Source: Rhodocyclaceae bacterium (GTDB lineage Bacteria > Pseudomonadota > Gammaproteobacteria > Burkholderiales > Rhodocyclaceae). From it: 64,000 nt of DNA. The stretch lies in the NCBI GenBank assembly GCA_018261935.1, contig JAGTRP010000001.1, forward strand, positions 1-64,000. The letters are read 5' to 3'. Made by a program: the position numbers and the translations under genes. Below the pieces are notes generated by a model, which was not told the DNA's origin, did not search any database, and saw only the letters and a list, made by a program, of their open reading frames with translations. Positions within the stretch are counted from its first letter, which is position 1, and the number at the start of each line of letters is the position of its first letter. This document shows, in pieces, positions 1 through 8,408 of the stretch.

Positions 1-1665
1 GCCGATGTTGTCGAGGCCGAGGAAGCCCCCCTCGAACACGTTCTTGCCGAAGCGGTCCTTGCGGTTCACCCACCAGGTGAAGTTCAGCAGCAGCTTGTTG
101 AACGCCGACTTGAGGAAGTCGACGTCCGTTTCGCCGCGCAGGGCCTGCTCGGTGCGGTGCAGGAAGAGGGTCGCGAAGGCGTGGACCGGGGGGTTCACAT
201 CGCTGAAGTTCCACTCGTAGGCGGGCATCTGGCCGCTGGGGTGCAGGTAGAGCCCCCGCAGCATCAGTTGCATCTGCTCCTTGGCGAAGTCGGGGTCGAC
301 GATCGACAGGGGGAGGGTGTGGAAGGCCAGATCCCAGGCCGCATACCAGGGGTACTCCCACTTGTCGGGCATGGAGATGATGTCCTCGTTCAGCATGTGG
401 AACCACTCCGAGTTCCGGGCGCTACGATAGCCGGCATGGAGGGGGTTGGAGCGGTGCTCGTCCAGCCAGTTGTCGCCGTCGAAGAAGTAGAACTGCTTGC
501 TCCACAGCATGCCGGCAATCGCCTGGCGCATCACGTTGGCCGCATCCGGGGAGACCGAGGGCGGGGTCACCGACCGGTAGAACTCGTCCGCCTCCTGCAG
601 CCGGACAGCCAGGGTCTGGTCAAACTCCGGGCCGAAGGGGGATGGCGGGGTCTTGGTTTTCCCGCCCTTATTGCCGGCAGCGGCCTGGCCGGTCAGGCGG
701 AGCCGCACGGTCGCCGACTGGCCGGGAGCGATCGTCATACGATAGTGCGCCGCGACCTTGGTGCCCTGCTTGGCGGGGTTCACCGCGCCCTGATTGCCCT
801 GTACCACATAGTTGTTGATGCCGTCCTTGACGTAGGGGCTGGCGTTGGGATACTCGGGAAACAGCCGCTCGTTGTTGGTTTCGTTATCGGTGAAGAGGAG
901 CGTCGCCGCGCCTTCGCAGGCAAGGATGAACCCCCCCAGCAGCGGATGGGTCGCCGCGACCGCCCTCGTGCCCGCCCCTGCCTCGATTTGCCCGAGCTTT
1001 GGTTTCTCGGCAGCTCTGCTGTTTTCGGCAATCCACGGCGCCCAGTCGTTGCGGAACCACAGGGTCGGCAAGAGATGCAGCTCGGCCGCCTCCGGTCCCC
1101 GGTTGGCCGCGGTAATGCGCACGAGGATGTCTTCCGGGGCGGCCTTGGCATACTCCACGAAGACGTCGAAGTAGCGATCCTCATTGAAGACGCCGGTATC
1201 GAGGAGCTCGTACTCCGCTTCGTTCCGGGTACGACGGCGGTTCGTCTCCGTCAGGTCGGCGTAGGGATAGGCCGCCTGGGGGTACTTGTAGAGGTACTTC
1301 ATGTACGAGTGGGTGGGCGTGCTGTCGAGGTAGAAGTAGTACTCCTTCACATCCTCGCCGTGGTTGCCCTCGCTGTTGGTCAAGCCGAAGAGCCTCTCCT
1401 TCAGGATGGGGTCCTTGCCGTTCCACAGGGACAGCGCGAAACAGAGGCGCTGTTTGTCATCGGAAATGCCGGACAGCCCGTCTTCACCCCAGCGGTAGGC
1501 GCGGGAGCGGGCATGATCGTGGGTGAAGAAATTCCAGGCGTCCCCCTCTTCGCTATAGTCCTCGCGTACGGTTCCCCACTGTCGTTCGCTGAGATAGGGG
1601 CCCCACTTCTTCCATGCCGCCTTCCCGGTGCGGGTTTCATCGAGCCGACGTTGTTCGTTGTTCAT
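1..1665 (-). CDS. MGH1-like glucosidase (GH63-related), 3' end cut by window edge
   Basis: The first 555 codons of a large predicted cytosolic glucosidase. The reading frame is open from an ATG at 1665 to base 1. The N-terminus has the conserved start of this family (W-K[18 protein letters not shown]) and, from about residue 90, the stretch [21 protein letters not shown] later (alpha/alpha)6-barrel part contains [11 protein letters not shown] and [18 protein letters not shown]. The family is usually close to 880 residues, so about a third is missing to the left. No signal peptide is seen. The substrate is not known for this family; a link to trehalose or glycogen-like glucans is only inference. 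The family call is secure, the reaction is not. Confidence 0.85.
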   Translation of the reverse strand, partial: MNNEQRRLDETRTGKAAWKKWGPYLSERQWGTVREDYSEEGDAWNFFTHDHARSRAYRWGEDGLSGISDDKQRLCFALSLWNGKDPILKERLFGLTNSEGNHGEDVKEYYFYLDSTPTHSYMKYLYKYPQAAYPYADLTETNRRRTRNEAEYELLDTGVFNEDRYFDVFVEYAKAAPEDILVRITAANRGPEAAELHLLPTLWFRNDWAPWIAENSRAAEKPKLGQIEAGAGTRAVAATHPLLGGFILACEGAATLLFTDNETNNERLFPEYPNASPYVKDGINNYVVQGNQGAVNPAKQGTKVAAHYRMTIAPGQSATVRLRLTGQAAAGNKGGKTKTPPSPFGPEFDQTLAVRLQEADEFYRSVTPPSVSPDAANVMRQAIAGMLWSKQFYFFDGDNWLDEHRSNPLHAGYRSARNSEWFHMLNEDIISMPDKWEYPWYAAWDLAFHTLPLSIVDPDFAKEQMQLMLRGLYLHPSGQMPAYEWNFSDVNPPVHAFATLFLHRTEQALRGETDVDFLKSAFNKLLLNFTWWVNRKDRFGKNVFEGGFLGLDNIG

Positions 1666-1845
1666 GGTCGATCCGTCCTTCGTTCTGAAGTGCCGGAGCC
1701 TCCAATCACGCCTACCAACCTCGGTCGAAAGACATTGATGGTCCCACGGCACGTTTTCTCAAGGCCCATTCGAGCCGGCGGGATTAGGACACCAAGACGA
1801 CCGGCTTGGTTTCTTCGCCCCCCATTCCTGGGGAAAGGCCACGGG

Positions 1846-2109
1846 TTACACCTGGGCCGCGGCGCCGGGGCGGTCGAGGGGAAGCCCGGGGGCGAGGGCC
1901 TTCACGAGGGATGCGCGGCCGGGGGTCGGTGGCGCGGTATCGACGAAGCCGGGACAGACACAATTGACCCGGATGGGGGCCAGCTCGACGGCGATGGCTT
2001 TGGCCAGGGCTTCCGTCGCGGCGTCCATGGCGCTGACGGCCGAATAGCCGGGATAGCAGTAGCGGGATGCGATGCCCGAGGTCAGGACGATAGAGCCGTT
2101 CCCTTGGAA
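1846..2109 (-). pseudogene. Remnant of a short-chain dehydrogenase (SDR) C-terminal half
   Basis: This frame encodes about 87 residues typical of the second half of an SDR: GSIVLTSG, then a tyrosine-containing helix, then AVELAPIRVNCVCPGFVDT. The Rossmann N-terminal half, including the glycine-rich NAD(P) motif, is absent, because the upstream sequence belongs to the neighbouring flavoprotein gene in another frame. The downstream end stops soon after a LPLDRPG motif, before the usual C-terminal cofactor-loop region. There is no plausible start codon or ribosome-binding site. I read it as a gene fragment truncated at both ends. Its junction with the 3' end of the flavoprotein gene (2124) suggests an old deletion. 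Confidence 0.65.
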
Positions 2110-2123
2110 TCCGCGATGATGCA

Positions 2124-2675
2124 CTACCCCGCCTTGGCCAAAATATGGGTGGGGATGCCGTCGATGCTCACCTGATTCTTTTCTTCCCAGTACCGGCGGA
2201 TGCCCTCCTCGCCCTTGGCTCTCGCCCAGTCGTTGAGCAATTCCCGCTCGCCGACGTAATCGAAGCAAGGAACCGCCATGCCGCAGGAGGTTTGCACCAG
2301 ATCCACGGCCACATCGAATATCTGCCGCGCCCCGGGGAAGGGCTTGAAGCACGGGATCAGCCCTTCCCACTCCGGATCGGCGCGGTGGATGACCTTGGCA
2401 GTCCCGTAGAGCCTCAGGATCAGGGGCTTGTCCTGGAAGGCGCAGAACATGATTGTCATGCGCGGGTCGTGCTGGACATGGGCGGACGTCTCGTTGCTGC
2501 TGCCGGTCACGTTGAGCCATGCAACCCGGTTGCTGCCGAGCACGGCAAAGGAATCCATGCCCTTGGGAGAGACGTTCACCCGGCTGTCCCCGGTTGCCGT
2601 ACCGATGAAGAATATTTTCTGCTCGGCGATGAATTGGATGTGGCTTTGCGAAAGTTCGCTGAATCGCTGTCCCAT
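2124..2675 (-). CDS. Pyridoxamine 5'-phosphate oxidase family protein
   Basis: A 183-residue protein of the split-barrel FMN-binding PPOX superfamily. It begins MGQRFSEL; the conserved first strand is FFIGTATGDSRVNVSPKG, followed by a VAWLN strand and RMTIMFCAFQDKPLILRLYG. These features match the group acting as general flavin-dependent reductases or oxidases rather than PdxH itself. The C-terminal half (residues 95 to 183) is more variable. The start at 2675 is chosen because GGAG lies about five bases upstream. An in-frame ATG at 2708 would add 11 residues. No signal peptide. It stands alone between an SDR remnant and norF, so its partner pathway cannot be read from context. Confidence 0.8.
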   Translation of the reverse strand: MGQRFSELSQSHIQFIAEQKIFFIGTATGDSRVNVSPKGMDSFAVLGSNRVAWLNVTGSSNETSAHVQHDPRMTIMFCAFQDKPLILRLYGTAKVIHRADPEWEGLIPCFKPFPGARQIFDVAVDLVQTSCGMAVPCFDYVGERELLNDWARAKGEEGIRRYWEEKNQVSIDGIPTHILAKAG

Positions 2676-2776
2676 GGAAGGCTCCAGGAAGAAACCGGAA
2701 AATGACATTGTATAGGGAAGGCAATCCGGACAGCCGGCGAGCCGCGCCCGGCAGGGGCAGGAAGACCGCCCTTCGG

Positions 2777-3085
2777 CTACAGCGCCGTCCACCGCGCCAG
2801 CCGTTCCCCGAAATAGGCGGTCGCCACCAGGGCGAGGGGCGCGAAGGCGATGAAGGCCCGCAGCACCCGGGCGATGAAGGGATGGGCTCGGTGGGACTCG
2901 ATGAAACAGCGGGCCACCAGGCTGCCCTTGATCCAGACGACGGCCGCCACCAGCAGGGGCAGCCAGGAAGCCGAATGAAACCATTCTCCCAGGCCGAGGC
3001 TGGCGAAAGTGAGGGCCACCAGGGCCAGCCAGGCCAGGGTCGAGGCGGAAGGTCGGCGGCGGGAGACCTTTTCAGGCGAGGACAT
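2777..3085 (-). CDS. norF: NorF-like subunit / cytochrome c oxidase subunit IV family protein
   Basis: A 102-residue membrane protein with three hydrophobic segments: roughly residues 17-35, 40-57 and 75-95. The size, topology and the segment HPFIARVLRAFIAFAPLAL fit the small NorF / prokaryotic COX4 family. It accompanies NorE and is thought to help assemble or support nitric oxide reductase or related heme-copper enzymes. The start ATG at 3085 lies inside the end of norE (14-base overlap), so the two are probably translationally coupled. No norC or norB catalytic gene is present nearby. The family call rests on size, topology and neighbour more than on strong motifs. Confidence 0.65.
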   Translation of the reverse strand: MSSPEKVSRRRPSASTLAWLALVALTFASLGLGEWFHSASWLPLLVAAVVWIKGSLVARCFIESHRAHPFIARVLRAFIAFAPLALVATAYFGERLARWTAL

Positions 3086-3671
3086 AGAAAAACGGGAAGA
3101 TGACGAGCCAGATGATGTCCGTGGCGTGCCAGTAGCTGGCCAGGGCCTCCAGCCCCCCATGGTCCTCGGCGCTGTAGCCCCCGGCGATGGAGCGGGCCAG
3201 GACCCAGACCATGCCCAGGATGCCCCAGGAGGCGTGGACCAGGTGGTTGAAGGTCAGGTAGTAATAGACGGTGAAGAAGATGCCGGAACCGCCGTCGATG
3301 CCGTGGGCCAGGTTCCAGGTCACCTCCAGGACCTTGGCCAGGGGGTAGCCCAGGGCCGTCAGGAAGCCCGCCGCCAGCCAGAGGAGGGAACGGCGCCGGT
3401 CCCCGGCCCGGATGGCGGCGACGGAACAGGCGATGAAGTAGCTGCTGGTGACCATGAGCAGGGTGATAACGGCCCCTGCCGTCCGGGAGAGCCTCTCGGC
3501 GCCGGCGTGGAAGGCCTCCGGGTAATGGGCCCGGGCGACGAAATAGATGACGAACATGACGGTGAATTCCGCCAGTTCGCAGGTGATGCCTACCCAGATG
3601 CCCTTGTTGCCCGGAATCCGCCGGTTCCCCAGGACACCAATCCCGGGCTGGAGCACCGCTTCCGCCGCCAT
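3072..3671 (-). CDS. norE: NorE-like heme-copper oxidase subunit III family protein
   Basis: A 199-residue polytopic membrane protein of the cytochrome c oxidase subunit III fold, here in the shortened five-helix form typical of NorE. Visible landmarks are GNKGIWVGITCELAEFTVMF in the first helix, the SSYFIACSV segment, the polar YYYLTFNHLVHASWGILG region, and a C-terminal W-H-A-T-D-I-I-W-L-V helix. The start at 3671 is chosen over longer in-frame extensions because the hydrophobic fold begins right after it and GGAAAGG lies about ten bases upstream. It overlaps norF downstream. NorE is accessory in nitric oxide reduction. With no norCB in the window this looks like a detached accessory pair. 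Confidence 0.8.
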   Translation of the reverse strand: MAAEAVLQPGIGVLGNRRIPGNKGIWVGITCELAEFTVMFVIYFVARAHYPEAFHAGAERLSRTAGAVITLLMVTSSYFIACSVAAIRAGDRRRSLLWLAAGFLTALGYPLAKVLEVTWNLAHGIDGGSGIFFTVYYYLTFNHLVHASWGILGMVWVLARSIAGGYSAEDHGGLEALASYWHATDIIWLVIFPFFYVLA

Positions 3672-3762
3672 GGCCGCCGCCTTTCCCGCCGTTGCCGTTG
3701 TCCTGAGAAATAAAGGAAAGGGGCCGGAATTGGTTTGATTTCGGTCAAGGGCCCGGGGCCGG

Positions 3763-6099
3763 TCAGGGGCTGTCCGCCGGCTCCCGGTCCCGCTCCTCGT
3801 CTTTCGGCGTTGGCCGCCGGCGCTGGGGAGGAGCGGCCTTTTCCAGGCCGAGAATCTCCCTGATCCAGTTGCCGGCCCGGTCGATGGTGGCTTCCAGGGG
3901 GCCGGCGCGCTCGGGCGCCGGGAATGCGGCCGCCGGGCTGATGGCACGGCTGGCCAGGGCTTGGCGGTAGAAGTCACCGACCACGTAAAGGGCGTTGTGG
4001 GCTCCCTGCCCCCAGTAGTCGCTGCGCATGCGCACCCGGGGATCGTTGAAGCCGACCCAGGCCCCCGCCACCAGCTGGGGATGCATGAGGATGAACCAGC
4101 CGTCGGTATTGTTCTGGGTGGTGCCGGTCTTGCCCGCCACGTCGGCGGCGATGCCGAACCGCTGGCGCACGCCCCGGCCGGTGCCCCGGTCCACGACGCC
4201 CCGCAGCATGTCGATGAGCTGGACGGCGGTGTCGCGGCTGAAGGCCCGCTGCCCTTCCGGCTGCCGGGATTCCAGCAGCACCCGGCCGTGGCGGTCGGTA
4301 ATCCGGGTGACCAGGCGGGGAGCGGTGTAGTCTCCGAGCCCGGCGATGGTGCCGTAGGCCGCCACCATTTCCAGCAGGGTCACCGGGCTGGTGCCCAGGG
4401 CCAGGGAGGGCACGGGATCGAGGGCGCTTTCCCGCACCCCGGCCTGCCGGGCCAGGCGGACCACCTTGTCCGGGCCCACCTGGTCCATGACCTGGACGGT
4501 GATGGTGTTCTTGGAATAGACGAGGCCGTCTTCCAGGGTCATGGTCTCGCCGCTGGGGGCCTCCATGTCGCCCGGCCGCCAGGTGGTGCCGTCGGGCATG
4601 CGGATGACCACCGCCTGGTCCACGAACGGCCGGTCGGAGGGCATGCCCTCCTCCAGGGCGGCGGCATAGACGAAGGGCTTGAAGGTGGAGCCGGGCTGGC
4701 GCCGGGCCTGGACCACGTGGTCGAAATTGTCCTTGTCGAAATCCCGGCTGCCGACCCAGGCGCGGATGGCGCCGCTGCGGGGGTCCAGGGCGACGAAGCC
4801 GGCTTCCAGGCGGGTCTTGCGCTCCCGCAGGCCGGCCAGGAAGCCGTCGTCGGCCAGGAGCCGGTCGAGGTCGCCGGGAATCTTCTGGCGGGACAATTCC
4901 CGGCTCTCCCGGGCGAAGGTCTCGATGAGCTGCGGGTTGGCCTGCCAGAAGTGGCGGAAGGGGGACACCCGCCGGCGAGCCTGGGCGTAATCGGAAAGGC
5001 GCTTCGACAGCAGCCGCTCCGAGGGCATGCCCCACTCCACCTCGGCCACCGCCTGGAGGGCATCCAGCTGGCGCTCCACCACCTGGTTGGCGAGGCGCTG
5101 CAGCCGGGAATCGACGGTGGCATGGACGATGAGCCCGTCGGCGTAGATGTCGTAGCCCCGCCGCCCGGCCCAGTCCGCCAGCCAGCGCCGGACCTGCTCG
5201 GCGAAGTGGGGGGCCGGGCCGGTGAGGAGTTTCTGGGGCTCGAAGTCCAGGTCGATGGGGCGCTGGCGCAGCTCATCGTAGCGCTCCCGCCCGAGGGAGC
5301 CTTCGGCCACCATCTGGGCCAGCACCAGGTTGCGGCGTTCCAGGGCCCGTTCCGGGTTGAGCACCGGGTTGTAGTAGGCCGTGCCCTTCAACATGCCGAC
5401 CAGGGTGGCCGCCTCGTTCAGGCCGAGCCGGGACGCCGAGGTGTTGAAATAGGTGCGGGCCGCCATTTCGATGCCGTTGGCGTTATAGAGGAAGGGAACG
5501 GTGTTGAGGTAGCTCTCGAGGATCTGGGATTTCGAATAGGCGTATTCGAGCTTGATGGCGGTGATCGCCTCCTTGAGCTTGCGGGTGAAGGTGGGAGCCC
5601 GGCCGACTTCGTCGGGAAACAGGTTGCGGGCCAGCTGCTGGGTGATGGTGGAACCGCCTTGGCGCTTGCCGATGAGGGTGTACCCGGCGGCGGCCAGGGT
5701 GCGTCGGAAATCGATGCCGTGGTGGGAATAGAAGCGCCGGTCCTCGGCGGCGATGAGTGCATCCACCACATGGCGCGGCACCTGCCCGAGGGGCACCCAT
5801 TCCCGGTTGAGGCGCTTGAAGGTGGCCAGTTCCCGGCCATCGGCGGAAAGCAGGACGCTGGGCTGCTCCAGGCGGGCCTTGCGGATGTCGGCGATGGCCG
5901 GCGTGAAGGGGATCAGCAGCACCGTGTAACCGACGAGGGCGACCGTCCCCGCCAGGGCCAGCCCGCTGCCGGCGGCCAGGCAGCGCCAGGTCCATAGCCG
6001 CCAGCCGGAGCGGGCGGCGCGGAGGCGGCGGAATCCTTCCAGGGAATAGGAAAGCTTGAGAAAAAGCCCGCGCAGAATGGTACGGAAGCTCTTTGGCAT
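3763..6099 (-). CDS. Class A penicillin-binding protein (PBP1A-type transglycosylase/transpeptidase)
   Basis: A 778-residue bifunctional peptidoglycan synthase anchored by one N-terminal helix (about residues 42-65). The GT51 glycosyltransferase domain shows the catalytic glutamate in EDRRFYSHHGID (near residue 119) and the motif GGSTITQQLARN (near 148). The transpeptidase domain has the nucleophile motif STFK (near 470), SKN (near 528) and KTGT (near 655). The C-terminus is basic and proline-rich and probably disordered. It polymerises lipid II glycan chains and cross-links stem peptides in the periplasm. It is somewhat shorter than E. coli PBP1A. The gene is monocistronic-looking, between norE and a REC-GGDEF gene. 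Confidence 0.93.
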   Translation of the reverse strand: MPKSFRTILRGLFLKLSYSLEGFRRLRAARSGWRLWTWRCLAAGSGLALAGTVALVGYTVLLIPFTPAIADIRKARLEQPSVLLSADGRELATFKRLNREWVPLGQVPRHVVDALIAAEDRRFYSHHGIDFRRTLAAAGYTLIGKRQGGSTITQQLARNLFPDEVGRAPTFTRKLKEAITAIKLEYAYSKSQILESYLNTVPFLYNANGIEMAARTYFNTSASRLGLNEAATLVGMLKGTAYYNPVLNPERALERRNLVLAQMVAEGSLGRERYDELRQRPIDLDFEPQKLLTGPAPHFAEQVRRWLADWAGRRGYDIYADGLIVHATVDSRLQRLANQVVERQLDALQAVAEVEWGMPSERLLSKRLSDYAQARRRVSPFRHFWQANPQLIETFARESRELSRQKIPGDLDRLLADDGFLAGLRERKTRLEAGFVALDPRSGAIRAWVGSRDFDKDNFDHVVQARRQPGSTFKPFVYAAALEEGMPSDRPFVDQAVVIRMPDGTTWRPGDMEAPSGETMTLEDGLVYSKNTITVQVMDQVGPDKVVRLARQAGVRESALDPVPSLALGTSPVTLLEMVAAYGTIAGLGDYTAPRLVTRITDRHGRVLLESRQPEGQRAFSRDTAVQLIDMLRGVVDRGTGRGVRQRFGIAADVAGKTGTTQNNTDGWFILMHPQLVAGAWVGFNDPRVRMRSDYWGQGAHNALYVVGDFYRQALASRAISPAAAFPAPERAGPLEATIDRAGNWIREILGLEKAAPPQRRRPTPKDEERDREPADSP

Positions 6100-6172
6100 C
6101 GGTCGGCAGCCGGAAGGGTCTTCCCATAGACCCTCCCCGCGCCGCCTGCGTTCCGGGCCTCCCCGGGCGGGC

Positions 6173-7168
6173 TCAGCAGACCGGGCTCACCTCCCGGATA
6201 AGGCACCCCGCCTTCAACTGCTCGGAATACACCTGGTTCCTGCCCCGGCGCTTGGCGTGGTACATGCTGCGGTCCGCCAGGTTGATGAGGGCGTGGTGGG
6301 TGGGGACATCCAGCCGGCGCTCGGCAACCCCGACGCCGAGGCCGAATGGGCAGCCCTGGGTGCGGGCGCCCAGGGAGCGCACCGCGCTCGTCAGGAGTTC
6401 CCCCTGGGCCAGGGCGGAATCCAGGGCAGCGCCCGGGCAGATGATGAGGAACTCGTCCCCGCCGATGCGGCAGACGATGTCCTGGGGAGGAACGAGCTTG
6501 CGGAGGAGCGCTGCCACCGTCTTCAGCACCACATCGCCCCGCTCATGGCCCTGGAGGTCGTTGATCTCCTTCATGCCCTCCAGGTCGATGGTCATGCAGG
6601 ACAGGGCCGAGCCGTCCCGCTCGCAGGCAGCCCACTCGTGCTGCAGGCGCTCCATGGCGTAGCGCCGGTTGGGCAGGCCGGTCAGCTCGTCGGTGACGGA
6701 AAGTTCCCTCAGTTGCAGGTTGGAGCGGGTCAGTTGCCGGGCAAAGCTTTCCAGTTCCTCGATCTGGCGCTGGTTCTCCCGCTGCAGGGTGACGATGCGC
6801 TGCCCCGCCCGCAGGCGGGCCGCCACCACCTTCGCCCGCACCGGCTTGCCGAGGAAATCGTCCACCCCGGCCTCGAAAGCTTCCACCAGTTTGCCGTCGT
6901 CTTCGAGGACCGTCACCAGGATGATATAGGGCTGGTAACCGTCGCCGCTGGCCCGCACCGCGCGCACCAGCTCGATGCCGTCCATGGCAGGCATCAGCCA
7001 GTCGGTGATGATGATGTCCGGCCGCTGCTTCAGGGCTTTCTCCAGGCCCTCGTGACCGCCTCTGGCTTCGATGGTTTCATGCCCCGATTGTTCGACCAGT
7101 TTGATCAAGAGCGTGCGTAGCGCCCGGTCGTCATCCACCACGAGTATGCGAGATCCATGACCGTCCAT
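6173..7168 (-). CDS. Response regulator diguanylate cyclase (REC-GGDEF)
   Basis: A 331-residue soluble two-domain regulator. The N-terminal receiver domain (residues 6-125) has the acidic pair VDDD, the phosphoacceptor Asp near 56 in TDWLMPAMDG and the conserved lysine in GKPV. A short coiled-coil linker (about 128-160) leads to a GGDEF domain with intact IGGDEF (near 235) and metal/substrate residues in IDLEGMKEIND. It should make cyclic di-GMP from two GTP when phosphorylated. The inhibitory RxxD I-site is missing: the four residues at that place are P-P-Q-D. Product feedback inhibition may therefore be lost. No cognate histidine kinase is adjacent. Confidence 0.9.
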   Translation of the reverse strand: MDGHGSRILVVDDDRALRTLLIKLVEQSGHETIEARGGHEGLEKALKQRPDIIITDWLMPAMDGIELVRAVRASGDGYQPYIILVTVLEDDGKLVEAFEAGVDDFLGKPVRAKVVAARLRAGQRIVTLQRENQRQIEELESFARQLTRSNLQLRELSVTDELTGLPNRRYAMERLQHEWAACERDGSALSCMTIDLEGMKEINDLQGHERGDVVLKTVAALLRKLVPPQDIVCRIGGDEFLIICPGAALDSALAQGELLTSAVRSLGARTQGCPFGLGVGVAERRLDVPTHHALINLADRSMYHAKRRGRNQVYSEQLKAGCLIREVSPVC

Positions 7169-7343
7169 CGTGCATCTCCCCGGATTGTTTGCAGAATGGC
7201 TATCGAGACATGACGTGGGATTGATTGTGAGCCCGGGTGAGGAAAGCCCGAATGGGATGCTTACTGTATTTGGCCGGTAGAAATTGGCTTGAAGACGGCA
7301 TTTTTGGCGACAAACGCCCCCAAACGAAGCCAGCCAAGTCCGC

Positions 7344-8408
7344 TCACAGCTTCAGGGCTTGCCAGTAGCCGGTCAATTCCAGGTAGCCCACCCCCACCTC
7401 CACCCCGGCCTGGAGGGCCCGTACCGCCCCCTCCCAGTAGATGGCCCGGGTGCTGCGCCGGCCGTCGATTTCCTGGTCATCCAGAAGAGCTTCCAGCTCC
7501 AGCTTGAGCCCCGGCACGGCGATGCCCATGGCCACCGGGTAATCGGCGCCGCTCCTGGGGGAATGCCAGCGCCGGCGGGGAGTGAAGACGACGTCGCCGG
7601 GGGCGAAGGTCCGCACCTTCCCGCCGGCATCCCGCCAGGTGGCGGCGGACCAGACCGTGGCACCTTTCCTGTCCCGCAGGCGGAAAGCCATGAGGGCTCC
7701 GCCGTCCTTGAAATTGACGCCGGCCCAGTCCCAACCCACCGCCCCGGGCGCCAGGCCCTCGGAAGACCATTCGTGGTCCAGCCAGGCGGTGCCGGTGACT
7801 TCCCTCTCCTGGCCCGCCACCGCCACCCTCCCGCTCACCGCCAGGTGGGGCAGGCTGTAGTAGTAGCTGGCCTGGCGGGGGAGCGGTCCCTTGCGGCTGT
7901 AGCCGCCCTTCCCCTCGGGCAGGGGCGCCTGGGTGGGACGGAAGTCCAGGGCCAGGGCGAAGTCACCGGCCTCCACCCGGGTGCGATAGGTTTCCCCGTC
8001 CCGCCGCAGGCTCCAGTCGCCGATCCACACCGCCGTGTCCTCCCGTTGCGCTTCCGCCAGGCCGAAGCCGCCCCGGGCGGCGCGCTGGTCGTGGTGGAGG
8101 CGCCCGCCGGCGGCATCGGTGAGGGCGACATGGGCGAAGAGGAGCTGGCGCGGCGCGAAGGCACTGGGGCTGTCCTCGGCCACCCCCGGTCGGTGGCGGA
8201 AGAAGGTGACCTGGAAGCCGTAGTCCCGGCCCTGGGCATCCTTGGCCCAGCCGGTGACGTACCACCACTCGTTGCGAAAATCCGGATGGCTGCCGTAGTC
8301 CCGGGGGAACGAGAGGGGCCGGCCGGCGACCACCGACGGATAATCTACAGCGGCAGCCAGGGTGTAAACCGCCGCTAGCAGGAGGGCGAGCAGGAGGCGG
8401 CGGATCAC
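7344..8408 (-). CDS. Exported AttH/CrtC-like lipocalin-domain protein
   Basis: A 354-residue protein with an N-terminal hydrophobic export signal (VIRRLLLALLLAAVYTLAAA). A mature domain of the CrtC/AttH double-lipocalin-like family follows, recognised by HPDFRNEWWYVTGWAKDAQG, ASYYYSLPHLAVSGRV and GTAWLDHEWSS, with a C-terminal GYLELTGYW. The start is GTG at 8408. It shares four bases (GTGA) with the stop of the upstream permease gene, so the two are translationally coupled. Order ATPase-permease-AttH matches att-type operons, in which this protein probably acts in the periplasm on, or carries, a lipophilic compound moved by the transporter. The true substrate is unknown. Confidence 0.85.
   Translation of the reverse strand: MIRRLLLALLLAAVYTLAAAVDYPSVVAGRPLSFPRDYGSHPDFRNEWWYVTGWAKDAQGRDYGFQVTFFRHRPGVAEDSPSAFAPRQLLFAHVALTDAAGGRLHHDQRAARGGFGLAEAQREDTAVWIGDWSLRRDGETYRTRVEAGDFALALDFRPTQAPLPEGKGGYSRKGPLPRQASYYYSLPHLAVSGRVAVAGQEREVTGTAWLDHEWSSEGLAPGAVGWDWAGVNFKDGGALMAFRLRDRKGATVWSAATWRDAGGKVRTFAPGDVVFTPRRRWHSPRSGADYPVAMGIAVPGLKLELEALLDDQEIDGRRSTRAIYWEGAVRALQAGVEVGVGYLELTGYWQALKL

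Noticed and set aside
157-2175. 672-codon open frame on the plus strand
   Set aside because: It is opposite the glucosidase gene, whose protein has clear family motifs. The plus-strand product is a Gly/Val/His-rich string with no domain, as expected for the complement of a GC-rich gene.
3961-5997. 678-codon open frame on the plus strand
   Set aside because: Antisense of the class A penicillin-binding protein; no motifs, and composition of a high-GC shadow frame.
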